Shown one piece after another: positions 44,494 through 53,360 of a stretch of DNA of 64,000 nt. The translations under genes were made by a program, and so were the position numbers. The DNA comes from an uncultured Bacteroidia bacterium (lineage in GTDB: Bacteria > Bacteroidota > Bacteroidia > Bacteroidales > ML635J-15): NCBI GenBank assembly GCA_902791865.1, contig CADAXK010000001.1, positions 316,205-380,204 of the forward strand, written 5' to 3'. The notes under the pieces were generated by a model. That model saw only the letters and a program-made list of their open reading frames with translations. It had not been told where the DNA came from and did no database searches. How positions within the stretch are numbered: position 1 is the first letter of the stretch; each line of letters opens with the position of its first letter.

Positions 44494-45465
44494 ATGAAAA
44501 ACATTGCAGTATTGGCAGGAGGCTACACTTCTGAACGTCAGATAAGCCTCAATTCGGGAAACCAGATTCTTGAAAACATCGACAGGAATCTTTACAACGC
44601 CTACCTCGTAGATGTAAGGAAAGATGGTTTCTTCTGCATTTTCAACGGAAAGGAATATAGCGTTGACCTTAATAAGTTTGCCGTAGAAATCGAAGGCAAA
44701 CCGACAAAATTCGACTATGCCTACCTTGCACTCCACGGTTCTCCAGGCGAGGACGGAAAGGTTCAGGCTTTGCTCGATATACTTGGAATACCATATTCTG
44801 CCTGCGATGTTTTCTCGTCGATGATAACTTTCAACAAGATTGCCGCAAAGAAAATGCTTGCCGACGAAGGCATTGCAATGGCTAAGATGGCAATAATCCG
44901 TGGCGAAAATCCTTTCGATGTTGACGAAATCATCGAAAAGGTCGGTCTGCCTTGCTTCGTAAAACCTGCAACGGCTGGTTCAAGCTTTGGTGTTACAAAG
45001 GTTTACGAAAAGGACAAGTTCATCGATGCAATAAACTTGGCTCGTACCGAGGACACGACCATAATTGTTGAGGAATTTATAAAAGGTGTAGAAGTTTCGT
45101 GTGGTGTTCTCAAGACTGCCGACTACGAGCAGGTTTTCCCCGTAACGGAAATCTCCACCAAGAACGACTATTTTGATACCGAAGCAAAATATACTCCCGG
45201 AGTCACCAACGAAATAACCCCTGCCCGCATCAGCGACGACGAAACACGAAAGGTGCAGGAAGCCGTTTCGCGCATCTACGACATTATCGGTTGCAGCGGA
45301 ATCGTGCGTATCGACTTCATTATCAAGGAAGGAACTCCATATTTCATTGAGGTTAACTCCATCCCTGGCATGAGCGCAGAAAGCATTGTGCCTAAGCAAA
45401 TTCGCACTATGGGCAAAAATATGACAGAAATACTTAATAAGGTAATAGCAGAAAAGTTGAAATAA
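44494..45465 (+). CDS. ddl: D-alanine--D-alanine ligase
   Basis: The 323-residue ATP-grasp enzyme joins two D-Ala for peptidoglycan. It shows the N-terminal LAGGYTSERQISLNSG, the LHGSPGEDGKVQ loop, KPATAGSSFGVTKV (ATP lid) and the metal site RIDFIIKEGTPYFIEVNSIPGM, cited here as YFIEVNSIPGM. The length is normal. It sits between mltD and a nitroreductase gene in the parAB operon. Confidence 0.95.
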   Translation: MKNIAVLAGGYTSERQISLNSGNQILENIDRNLYNAYLVDVRKDGFFCIFNGKEYSVDLNKFAVEIEGKPTKFDYAYLALHGSPGEDGKVQALLDILGIPYSACDVFSSMITFNKIAAKKMLADEGIAMAKMAIIRGENPFDVDEIIEKVGLPCFVKPATAGSSFGVTKVYEKDKFIDAINLARTEDTTIIVEEFIKGVEVSCGVLKTADYEQVFPVTEISTKNDYFDTEAKYTPGVTNEITPARISDDETRKVQEAVSRIYDIIGCSGIVRIDFIIKEGTPYFIEVNSIPGMSAESIVPKQIRTMGKNMTEILNKVIAEKLK

Positions 45466-45467
45466 TT

Positions 45468-46217
45468 ATGGTAAAGGAAATTTTCGACCACGTATCGGTA
45501 AGGGAATACGCCGACAAGGAAATTCCCGAAAGCGTTCTGAACAAGGTTCTCGAAGCCGCATCAAGGGCATCGAACACTGGCAACATGCAGATTTACAGCA
45601 TCATTGTCAATACCGACAAGGAAATGATAGCTAAGTTGGCACCAACGCATTTCTGCCAGCCTGCAATAACCAACGCCAAGGCCGTGCTTACATTCTGCGC
45701 CGACATCAACCGCTTTAAAATCTGGTGCGAAAACAGGAATGCCAAGGCTGGATTCGACAATTTCCTGACCTTTATGACAGCTGCCACCGATGCAATAATT
45801 GCAGCGCAGAATGCCTGCCTAGAAGCCGAAAGCAACGGATTGGGAATTTGCTATTTAGGTACGGTAATCTACAATGCCGACAAGATTATTGAGATTCTAA
45901 AACTTCCGAAGGGCGTTGTTCCCGTTGCTACAGTAACAATGGGTTACCCAAAGCAGCAACTGCCACTTACCGAACGTCTTCCGCTTGAGGCGATAGTTCA
46001 CCGTGAGACATATCACAACTTTAGCGCAAGCGACATCGACAGGATTTATGCAGAGACCGAAAGCCTTGAATCGAACAAAAAATTCGTTGCCGAGAACAAT
46101 AAACAGACGCTTGCTCAAGTTTTTGCAGAAGTCAGATACACAAAGGAAGGCAACGAACAGGCATCTAAATGTCTGCTTGATGTACTGAAAAAACAAGGAT
46201 TCTTGCCAAATGAATAA
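45468..46217 (+). CDS. Nitroreductase-family oxidoreductase (NfsA/FRP-like)
   Basis: The 249-residue FMN protein has HVSVREYADKEIP, AASRASNTGNMQIYS and the C-terminal VPVATVTMGYP followed by RLPLEAIVHRETY, which is the layout of flavin-dependent NADPH nitroreductases. The C-terminal ~40 residues (SASDIDRIYAETE onward) are typical of the FRP/NfsA group. The native substrate is unknown. It begins two bases after ddl, and the next gene overlaps its end by eight bases. Confidence 0.82.
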   Translation: MVKEIFDHVSVREYADKEIPESVLNKVLEAASRASNTGNMQIYSIIVNTDKEMIAKLAPTHFCQPAITNAKAVLTFCADINRFKIWCENRNAKAGFDNFLTFMTAATDAIIAAQNACLEAESNGLGICYLGTVIYNADKIIEILKLPKGVVPVATVTMGYPKQQLPLTERLPLEAIVHRETYHNFSASDIDRIYAETESLESNKKFVAENNKQTLAQVFAEVRYTKEGNEQASKCLLDVLKKQGFLPNE

Positions 46218-46869
46218 ACGACTGCTGCTCACCATATTACTCGCAATATGCACTTTGTCGCTCGTTGCACAGACCGACAATACTAAGCCTCGTGCAACCA
46301 AGGAAAAGTCGAAGTACAACAAGATGTTCAGCGAAGTACAGTATGGTGACAAAATATACAAGCAGGGAAGCAACTGGCTGACTTTCGGCATGGGCGTAAG
46401 CTACAAGATAAACTACGAACCCACTTACGAAAAAGGGCTTAACAGAACAATGGCTCTTGCATACCATTTCCGATACAAGGCTGTATATTTTAATGTAGGC
46501 TGGCATTTCTCAGGCGAAAATTTCTTTTTTGAAAGTTGGTACAATCCCGATCTGAGGGGAATCCGTGCAATGCATCAGCTAAACGATTTCCACGCAGGTG
46601 CTGGACTGCGTTTCGAGGACAGATGGTATCATTTCGGATTTTTCATTGGACCTGCGTGGGCGATTGCTTGGGTACCAAATCCCGATTATCCAACAGGTTC
46701 AATAATAAAGAACACTATCGGCGGACACGTGGAAGTGCAAACGACCTTCAAGTTCCTATATGATGTGGGAATTGGCATTTCATTGTTCGGCAGTTTCAAC
46801 AAATACTATCAAGTAATTGGCGTACAAGGACATTTTTACTTCTCTGGCGCTTACAAGATGAAATACTAA
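46210..46869 (+). CDS. Putative small outer-membrane beta-barrel protein
   Basis: The 219-residue protein has a signal peptide (MNKRLLLTILLAICTLSLVA). Its mature part is rich in Tyr, Phe, Trp and Gly in alternating strands (GVSYKINYEP, AVYFNVGWHFSG, HAGAGLRFEDRWYHFGFFIG, GISLFGSFNKYY), ending in an aromatic run (HFYFSGAYKMKY). This fits an 8-10 strand outer-membrane barrel. I do not recognise a named family. It overlaps the nitroreductase stop by eight bases and is the last gene of the operon. Confidence 0.65.
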   Translation: MNKRLLLTILLAICTLSLVAQTDNTKPRATKEKSKYNKMFSEVQYGDKIYKQGSNWLTFGMGVSYKINYEPTYEKGLNRTMALAYHFRYKAVYFNVGWHFSGENFFFESWYNPDLRGIRAMHQLNDFHAGAGLRFEDRWYHFGFFIGPAWAIAWVPNPDYPTGSIIKNTIGGHVEVQTTFKFLYDVGIGISLFGSFNKYYQVIGVQGHFYFSGAYKMKY

Positions 46870-46966
46870 GGAATTACAAAACAAAAACATTGAAAAGTCG
46901 CTCAACAGCACAACACAACCAGAAACATAGAAACTTAGAAACAAGAAACTAAAAAAATATAACGTT

Positions 46967-48334
46967 ATGACTTACATCAAGGATTATATCAAGGAAAACA
47001 GGGAAAGGTTCTTCGAGGAACTTTTCGGACTAATTAGGATTCCGTCAATAAGTTCGGAAGCCTCGCACAAGTCGGATATGATAAAGTGCGCCGAGCACTG
47101 GAAATACTTGCTCAAGCAGGCTGGTGCCGACAAGGCAGAAGTAATGCCGACAAAAGGCAACCCAATCGTTTACGGCGAGAAGATTATCGACCCGTCGAAG
47201 CCAACTGTTATTGTTTACGGTCACTACGACGTGATGCCTGTTGACCCGATTGAACTTTGGAAGACAGAGCCTTTCGAACCAGTTATAAAGGAAGGTAAGA
47301 TTTGGGCGCGCGGTGCCGACGACGATAAGGGACAAAGCTTTATGCACGCAAAAGCTTTCGAACTCATGGTTAAGACCAAGACTTTGCCATGCAACGTAAA
47401 GTTCATGCTCGAAGGCGAAGAAGAAATTGGCTCTCCGAGCCTCACCGAATGGTGTGCAGAACAAAAAGATTTGCTCAAGGGCGATGTTATTCTTGTTTCC
47501 GATACAGGAATGATAGCATCGGACATTCCGAGCGTTACCACAGGACTGCGCGGACTCGCATACTGGGAAGTTGAAGTTACCGGACCAGATCACGACCTTC
47601 ACAGTGGAATTTTCGGCGGTGCAGTAGCAAATCCTATCAATGTGCTTTGCAAGATGATTGCCGAGCTTCACGATGAAAACGGCAAGATAACTATCCCAGG
47701 ATTCTACGATGATGTTCTCGAAGTATCGGCAGAGGAAAGAGAATTGCTTGCTGGCAAGCCTTTCAACGAAGAAGAATACAAGAAAGCTATTGACGTTAAG
47801 GCTCTCAAGGGAGAAAAAGGCTTCACAACTTGCGAACGCACTGGCATCCGTCCATGCTTGGATGTATGTGGAATTTGGGGTGGCTACACCGGCGAAGGCT
47901 CAAAGACCGTGCTTCCATCGAAGGCATTTGCAAAGATTTCGACACGTCTAGTCCCGAATCAGGACCACAAAAAGATCGCACAACTTTTCAAGGAATACTT
48001 CGAGAAGGTTGCTCCAGAATATGTAAAGGTAGAAGTACGTCCTTTGCACGGCGGACAAGGCTACGTTTGCCCGATTGACCTCCCTGCATACAAGGCAGCA
48101 GAAAAGGCATACATCGAAGTATTCGGCAAACGCCCGATTCCAGTTCGTAGCGGTGGAAGTATTCCTATCATTTCGCGTTTCGAAGAAGTACTCGGCATAA
48201 AGTCGATACTTATGGGATTTGGCCTCGAATCGGATGCAATACACTCTCCAAACGAGAACTATCCAGTTGAAAATTTCCTCAAGGGAATCGAGACTATTCC
48301 GCTGTTTTACAAGTATTTCGCAGAAATGAAATAA
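46967..48334 (+). CDS. M20-family dipeptidase
   Basis: The 455-residue zinc peptidase has the metal-site motifs in order: VYGHYDVMP, WARGADDDKGQ, MLEGEEEIGSPS and, near the end, VRSGGSIPII and SDAIHSPNENY. A dimerisation domain is inserted in the middle (residues ~190-350). It matches cytosolic M20 dipeptidases of the PepV/CNDP type with about 450 residues. A spacer with TAGAAAC units precedes it, and a terminator follows. Confidence 0.9.
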   Translation: MTYIKDYIKENRERFFEELFGLIRIPSISSEASHKSDMIKCAEHWKYLLKQAGADKAEVMPTKGNPIVYGEKIIDPSKPTVIVYGHYDVMPVDPIELWKTEPFEPVIKEGKIWARGADDDKGQSFMHAKAFELMVKTKTLPCNVKFMLEGEEEIGSPSLTEWCAEQKDLLKGDVILVSDTGMIASDIPSVTTGLRGLAYWEVEVTGPDHDLHSGIFGGAVANPINVLCKMIAELHDENGKITIPGFYDDVLEVSAEERELLAGKPFNEEEYKKAIDVKALKGEKGFTTCERTGIRPCLDVCGIWGGYTGEGSKTVLPSKAFAKISTRLVPNQDHKKIAQLFKEYFEKVAPEYVKVEVRPLHGGQGYVCPIDLPAYKAAEKAYIEVFGKRPIPVRSGGSIPIISRFEEVLGIKSILMGFGLESDAIHSPNENYPVENFLKGIETIPLFYKYFAEMK

Positions 48335-48354
48335 ATAAAAAAGCAAACAAAGTT

Positions 48355-48382
48355 AAAGGCTGCCATAAAGGGCGGCCTTTTT
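48355..48382 (+). terminator. Terminator downstream of the M20 dipeptidase gene
   Basis: AAAGGC-GCC/GGC-GCCTTT with offset mismatches, followed by TTTTTC, 20 bases past the stop. Confidence 0.75.
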
Positions 48383-48512
48383 CATGAACAAATCTTAAAT
48401 ATTTCCTAATCAATGTTAAATATTTTTTAAACTGCCTCATAGCAAAGAAAAACAAGTTTTTTGGCACAATTTTTATAATTTTACAAACTGAACAAATTAA
48501 AAATTTACGGTT

Positions 48513-50159
48513 ATGAAACGGTTTATCATATTAGGATGTCTGGTACTAGGGATTAGTATCGCATCGGTGGCACAAACGGTAACTGCAGCAAGCGAAGAAA
48601 TTGCTGACGATTTTGATCTCAAAGCTGCGGCTTCACTGTTCGGAGACTCAAAAGACATTGAAGACTTCGAGAATAAATTAAACGATGAATCGATAGGAAT
48701 TTCTAACCTCGACCTCAACGGCGATGGTGAAATTGACTATCTAAGATGCGTTGAAACGGTAGAAAATGGTGATCACTACATCGTGATACAAGCAGTTCTT
48801 GCAACCGACATCTACCAAGACATAGCAACGATATATGTGAAAAAAGATGTTGAAACCAAAAACATCACGGTTCAAGTGATTGGCAACGAATACATCTACG
48901 GACGCAACTATATAGTAGAGCCTGTTTACATATACCGTCCTGTAATATACAACTGGTTCTGGGATCCATACTGGCACTACTGGCACTCGCCATACTACTG
49001 GGGATACTACCCACACTACTGGCACTGCTGGCACCACAGACCATACCATGTATATCATCACCACATTGTAACTTACCATCACCACCATCACTGCAGCTAT
49101 AGGCATCCAGAACATCCGCATCACGGATACAACGGACACAGAGATGGTCACAATGGATACGGGGACTCACATCCTCACGGAAGCTACAACGAAAGACACC
49201 CTGAACACAACAATATTAGCGACCATCACAGGTCGATAAACGCCAGCACTGCAACCAAGGCTCCTGCTAACTACAACGATTCGAGACTTTCGAAAGACAA
49301 CGGCAGCAGAACGCCTGCTAACAACAACGGCTCACGAGTTGCAACCGACAATGCCAACAGAACACCTGCTAACAATGGCGGTTCTAGAGTAGCAAACGAC
49401 AACATAGGCAAAACGCCTGCTAATAACAGCAACTCTAGAGTAGCAAACGATGCCACCAACAGAACGCCTGCTAACAATAGCGGATCAAGAGTGGCAAACG
49501 ACAACACCAACAGAAAACCTGCCAACAACAGCAGCTCAAGGGTGACAAACGAAACCATCAACAGAACTCCTGCTAACAACAACTCAAGTGTAAACTCTTC
49601 GAGGCCAAGTTCATCGAACAACAGTTCAAGAGTAAACTCCTCGAGTTCATCAAAGCCAAGCAGCAGCTACAACTCTTCAAGCTCACGCCCAAGCTCGCCG
49701 AGCAATAGTTCAAGAGTAAACTCATCAAGCAGTTCTCACTCTAGCTCGTCGAAGCCAAGCAGCAGCTACAACTCATCAAGCTCGCGCCCAAGCTCATCGA
49801 GCAGCAGTTCAAGAGTAAACTCATCAAGCAGTTCTCACTCCAGCTCGTCGAAGCCAAGCAGCAGCTACAACTCATCAAGCTCACGACCAAGCTCATCGAG
49901 CAGCAGTTCAAGAGTAAACTCATCGAGTTCATCAAGACCAAGCAGCAGCTACAACTCATCAAGTTCACGCCCAAGCTCATCGAGCAGCTCAAGGGTAAGC
50001 TCTTCAAGCAGTTCGCGTCCAAGTTCGTCGAGCAGCTACCACAGCAGTTCGTCAAGCTCGCGCTCAAGCTCACCAAGTTCACACTCGAGTTCATCTTCGA
50101 GCAGATCGAGTGGCAGCAGCCATAGCTCGTCAAGCCATTCATCCTCATCTCGCAGATAA
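48513..50159 (+). CDS. Secreted EF-hand, His-rich and Ser-rich low-complexity protein
   Basis: This unusual 548-residue secreted protein has a signal peptide at residues 1-20. A ~115-residue N-terminal domain contains a calcium loop D67-x-N-x-D-G-E-x-D75 (LDLNGDGEIDYLR) and strands VIQAVLATDIYQDIA and VQVIGNEYIYGRNYI. Next is a Trp/Tyr/His segment (residues ~145-240, WHYWHSPYYWGYY, YHHHHHCSYRHPEHPHH). Then come ~16-residue Asn/Pro/Arg repeats (NRTPANNxGSRVANDN, about seven copies). The final ~190 residues are almost pure Ser with Arg, Pro, Lys, Tyr and Asn. Related Bacteroidota proteins share the N-terminal part but have no known function. Metal binding by the His segment and a wall-spanning or glycosylated Ser stalk are inferences. 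Confidence 0.75.
   Translation: MKRFIILGCLVLGISIASVAQTVTAASEEIADDFDLKAAASLFGDSKDIEDFENKLNDESIGISNLDLNGDGEIDYLRCVETVENGDHYIVIQAVLATDIYQDIATIYVKKDVETKNITVQVIGNEYIYGRNYIVEPVYIYRPVIYNWFWDPYWHYWHSPYYWGYYPHYWHCWHHRPYHVYHHHIVTYHHHHHCSYRHPEHPHHGYNGHRDGHNGYGDSHPHGSYNERHPEHNNISDHHRSINASTATKAPANYNDSRLSKDNGSRTPANNNGSRVATDNANRTPANNGGSRVANDNIGKTPANNSNSRVANDATNRTPANNSGSRVANDNTNRKPANNSSSRVTNETINRTPANNNSSVNSSRPSSSNNSSRVNSSSSSKPSSSYNSSSSRPSSPSNSSRVNSSSSSHSSSSKPSSSYNSSSSRPSSSSSSSRVNSSSSSHSSSSKPSSSYNSSSSRPSSSSSSSRVNSSSSSRPSSSYNSSSSRPSSSSSSRVSSSSSSRPSSSSSYHSSSSSSRSSSPSSHSSSSSSRSSGSSHSSSSHSSSSRR
49623..49985 (+). repeat. 99-base tandem coding repeat
   Basis: The word GTTCAAGAGTAAACTC recurs at 49623, 49708, 49807 and 49906; the last three are exactly 99 bases apart. 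Each unit encodes 33 residues of the Ser-rich tail. Copies are nearly identical, so the array may change length easily. Confidence 0.85.
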
Positions 50160-50186
50160 CACTATGATATAGCATTTCATGACAAC

Positions 50187-50222
50187 AAAATGATGCAGAC
50201 TAAGAATCTGCATCATTTTTTT
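50187..50222 (+). terminator. Terminator downstream of the Ser-rich protein gene
   Basis: AAAATGATGCAGA pairs with TCTGCATCATTTT, followed by a T run, 27 bases past the stop. Confidence 0.85.
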
Positions 50223-50280
50223 ATTAATTTTGCACCATCAAACAATATAAAAAACAATATAAACTATTAAAAACATCAAG

Positions 50281-50298
50281 GTCGCGGCACGCCACGAC
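50281..50298. repeat. REP-like imperfect palindrome
   Basis: GTCG-C-GGC-AC-GCC-A-CGAC is symmetric apart from one position. It resembles the palindromes at 13164 and 16308 in its GACG/CGTC core. Confidence 0.5.
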
Positions 50299-50314
50299 TC
50301 AACAACAAACTAAT

Positions 50315-51574
50315 ATGAGACGATTATTGATAATTATTTCGCTGACACTTGTCACATTCCTTGCAAAGTCACAAAAAATAGAATACTTCAACGACCTTAT
50401 GTCGGACATGTACAATTTCGCCATCTACGAACCTGCAGGCTACGATCCAGTAAACAGCACCGATATGCCTGTGGTAATGTTCCTGCACGGACGCAGTATG
50501 AGCATCGGTCTTGACGGCTACAGGTACGGTACGATAACATCGATAGATATGGGTTACGACATCCTGAAAGGACAGCAAGCACTAGTTTTGGAGCCAAACG
50601 CAAGAGGGAACGAAGGCTGGGGTTCAGTGAAGCTGCACAAGGTTTACGAATTTCTGAAGGCCCATTATGCATTCGACCACGACAAGTTTTATGTGATAGG
50701 CATGAGTATGGGCGGCTGGGGAACTCTAAACTATGTCAACAAATACCCTGATGAAGTGGCCGCCTGCGTTGGCATTTGCGGAGGCTGTGACGCTAAGACT
50801 CCCTGTGGACTCAACAAGGTGCCTACCTGGATTATTCATGCCACTGACGATGAAACAACAGATGTCGCTTGTTCCGATAGGGTTGTCGAGGCAATGAAAA
50901 CTTGCGGAAATACCAATCTGCTGAAATATAGCCGATTGACCAGCGGAGGACATAGCCTGATAAATTATTTTCAATATCACAACCTATACACATGGCTTTT
51001 TAAACACAACCGAACCAACCGCAGATTCGATACAAGCGTCAACTTTGTAGACAATCCTGTTCATGCCGCCTATCATTGGTCGAGTGGCATCGGAGAGTCA
51101 ATTTATATTACACAAGCAGAACTTGCCAAGATACAGGCACGTACTCCAAAGCCCCAAGGTAGCAATACCATGGCATCGAACAGTGGTACAACTACATCAA
51201 GTAACAGTACAGGCAATAGCGGGAATCCGTCAAGTACGACAAAACCAACGTCAAGCACAAAGCCAGTTTCGTCGTCATCGAGCAACACAAATTCGTCGTC
51301 GAAACCAACAACGACAAACAAGCCAACTTCAACATCAAAGCCCGCAAATACAGTTACGATAAAACCAAGTAATACGACATCCACATCAAAACCAAACACC
51401 GCCACAGTAAAGCCAGTAACAACATCAGAAAAAGGCATCTACATTGTCAAGCAAGGCGATACTTTAAAGAAAATTGCAAAAAAACACAAGATAAAGTACA
51501 AAAAACTTCTCCAGATAAACCACTTCACCAAAGATAGAAAAATTAAAGTCGGTGACAAGATAAAAATAGCATAA
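50315..51574 (+). CDS. Secreted alpha/beta-hydrolase (esterase-like) fused to LysM
   Basis: This 419-residue protein has a signal peptide (1-19) and an esterase/prolyl-oligopeptidase-type alpha/beta-hydrolase domain (about 25-235). The oxyanion region is FLHGRSM, the nucleophile elbow GMS131MGGWG, and the likely triad partners are Asp179 (HATDDET) and His213 (SGGHSL). A ~95-residue Thr/Ser/Pro/Lys linker leads to one LysM domain (YIVKQGDTLKKIAKKHKIK, 376-419). LysM would tether it to peptidoglycan, so the substrate may be an O-acetyl or other ester on the wall or on incoming polysaccharide. This is inferred from architecture alone. Confidence 0.78.
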   Translation: MRRLLIIISLTLVTFLAKSQKIEYFNDLMSDMYNFAIYEPAGYDPVNSTDMPVVMFLHGRSMSIGLDGYRYGTITSIDMGYDILKGQQALVLEPNARGNEGWGSVKLHKVYEFLKAHYAFDHDKFYVIGMSMGGWGTLNYVNKYPDEVAACVGICGGCDAKTPCGLNKVPTWIIHATDDETTDVACSDRVVEAMKTCGNTNLLKYSRLTSGGHSLINYFQYHNLYTWLFKHNRTNRRFDTSVNFVDNPVHAAYHWSSGIGESIYITQAELAKIQARTPKPQGSNTMASNSGTTTSSNSTGNSGNPSSTTKPTSSTKPVSSSSSNTNSSSKPTTTNKPTSTSKPANTVTIKPSNTTSTSKPNTATVKPVTTSEKGIYIVKQGDTLKKIAKKHKIKYKKLLQINHFTKDRKIKVGDKIKIA

Positions 51575-51643
51575 AGTATATCCAGCATATCGTAGTCAGC
51601 TCTTTAACCATTGCAAAAAACGATTGCTGTAAAAGATTTTATA

Positions 51644-51651
51644 TACCTTTG
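51644..51651 (+). promoter_or_regulatory. -7 promoter element upstream of the GH3-like gene
   Basis: TACCTTTG, 20 bases before the ATG at 51672, fits TAnnTTTG. The -33 side is weak. Confidence 0.45.
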
Positions 51652-51671
51652 CCATTTTAAAACAAAAGATA

Positions 51672-53360
51672 ATGAAGACGAGTAACATGATTGTACCAAA
51701 CCTGCTACTGGGAATGGCAGGAGGTATTCAGTATCGCGCACTTTTGAAAGCGACAAAGAATCCACGCAAGGCCAGTGAAAAGACACTTCGTGAAATCCTC
51801 ACATACGCAAAAGATACCGTTTACGGCAAGGAACATAAATTCGAGTATATTCTCGAAGCCAACGATGATACGGAATTGTACCGCCGTTATCGCGAACAAG
51901 TAAAACCCAACGAATACGAGGATTTGCGTCCATACGTTGAACGTCACAAGCACGGCGAAGCCGACATTCTATTCCCAGGCAAGCCTGTACTATATGCCAC
52001 CACATCGGGTTCTACTGCAGAACCGAAATGGATTCCAATAACCGAACGTTACCTGAAGACAATCTACGGCAAGATGACTAAGGTATGGCTATACAATTTC
52101 ATCCAGAACCGTCACAAGGTATTTGCCGGCAAGATTTTATCAATCGTGGGCAAGGTAATAGAAGGATATGCTCCCGATGGCACGGTTTACGGTTCGGTAA
52201 GCGGTGTAACTCAAAGAGACTGCCCTGGCTTCGTTAAGAAACTCTACAGCAATCCGCAGTGCGTATATAGCATCGCAGACTACACAGCTCGCTACTATGT
52301 TCTTATGCGCATGGGCATCGAACAAGACATTACATTGATTGTCACAGCAAACCCATCAACTATTGTTGAGTTGCAAAACAATGTAAACCGCTACTACGAT
52401 GAATATGTAAACGACATTGAACATGGCACACTGAAAGCAGACCTCAACATTGATCCTGAGATTCGCAAGGAGTTGGAAGCTTGCCTAAAGCCGAATCCCA
52501 AACGTGCTGCAGAACTTCGTGCATTGAAGGCAAAATACGGCAATGTGCTTCCAAAACACTATTGGCCCAACATGCAGATTCTAAACACATGGAAATGCGG
52601 AAACACAAAAGTATATCTTGACAAATTCAAGGATTCGTTCCCCAAAAGCATGTTACATCAGGAATTCGGCTACTTCGCATCAGAATGCCGCTTCGGTCTG
52701 GTTATGGACGACACGCTTAACAGCGTTATGTTCCCACACATGCACTACTATGAGTTTGTCAAGGAAGAAGACATGGACTCCCCTAACCCGACATTCTACC
52801 AGTTGCACGAATTGGTTGAAGGTCAGCGCTACTGCCCGTATGTGAGCACATTTGCTGGTCTGTATCGCTACAACATGAACGACTTGCTGGAGGTTGGCCC
52901 TAACTTCAAGAATACGCCTACCGTACACATGATACAAAAGACACACGGCATTGTAACCATGACTGGCGAAAAACTATATGAGCGTCAGTTCATTGAGGCT
53001 GTCCACAAGGCAGAAGATACCACTGGCTTGAAGACTCGCTTCTTCATTGGTTTCGCCGAGTTGCCCGAATCGCGCTACAACTTCTACTACGAGTTTGCCG
53101 ATCAGGAAACCACACAAGAACAAGCTGATAAATTCACTGAAGCCGTTGATGCTGCATTGAAGGAAATCAACATGGAATACAAGGCAAAGCGCGAATCGTT
53201 GAGATTGAAAGATGCGGTAACATACCGCCTGCAATTTGAATCGTTCGAGCATTTCAAAGAAGCTTGCATAAAAGAAGGAGCCCGCGATGGACAGTTCAAG
53301 CTCAACCTGCTGCTGCAGGACGAAAAACGCCAAGAAAAGTTCAACAAACTTGTAAAATAA
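51672..53360 (+). CDS. GH3-family acyl-adenylate/amide-forming enzyme
   Basis: The 562-residue protein resembles plant GH3 auxin-conjugating enzymes and their bacterial relatives. It has an ATP/AMP motif YATTSGSTAEPKWIPIT near residue 112, HQEFGYFASECRFG and YNMNDLLEVG for the middle motifs, and TGEKLYERQFIEAV at the start of the small C-terminal domain. Plant members adenylate a carboxylic acid and couple it to an amino acid. The bacterial substrate is not known. The HAD phosphatase gene overlaps its stop by one base, which suggests the two act on the same metabolite. Confidence 0.85.
   Translation: MKTSNMIVPNLLLGMAGGIQYRALLKATKNPRKASEKTLREILTYAKDTVYGKEHKFEYILEANDDTELYRRYREQVKPNEYEDLRPYVERHKHGEADILFPGKPVLYATTSGSTAEPKWIPITERYLKTIYGKMTKVWLYNFIQNRHKVFAGKILSIVGKVIEGYAPDGTVYGSVSGVTQRDCPGFVKKLYSNPQCVYSIADYTARYYVLMRMGIEQDITLIVTANPSTIVELQNNVNRYYDEYVNDIEHGTLKADLNIDPEIRKELEACLKPNPKRAAELRALKAKYGNVLPKHYWPNMQILNTWKCGNTKVYLDKFKDSFPKSMLHQEFGYFASECRFGLVMDDTLNSVMFPHMHYYEFVKEEDMDSPNPTFYQLHELVEGQRYCPYVSTFAGLYRYNMNDLLEVGPNFKNTPTVHMIQKTHGIVTMTGEKLYERQFIEAVHKAEDTTGLKTRFFIGFAELPESRYNFYYEFADQETTQEQADKFTEAVDAALKEINMEYKAKRESLRLKDAVTYRLQFESFEHFKEACIKEGARDGQFKLNLLLQDEKRQEKFNKLVK

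Noticed and set aside
49280..50110. Regular repeats that could suggest a CRISPR array
   Set aside because: The repeats are in frame within a Ser/Asn-rich coding region, with no unique spacers and no cas genes.
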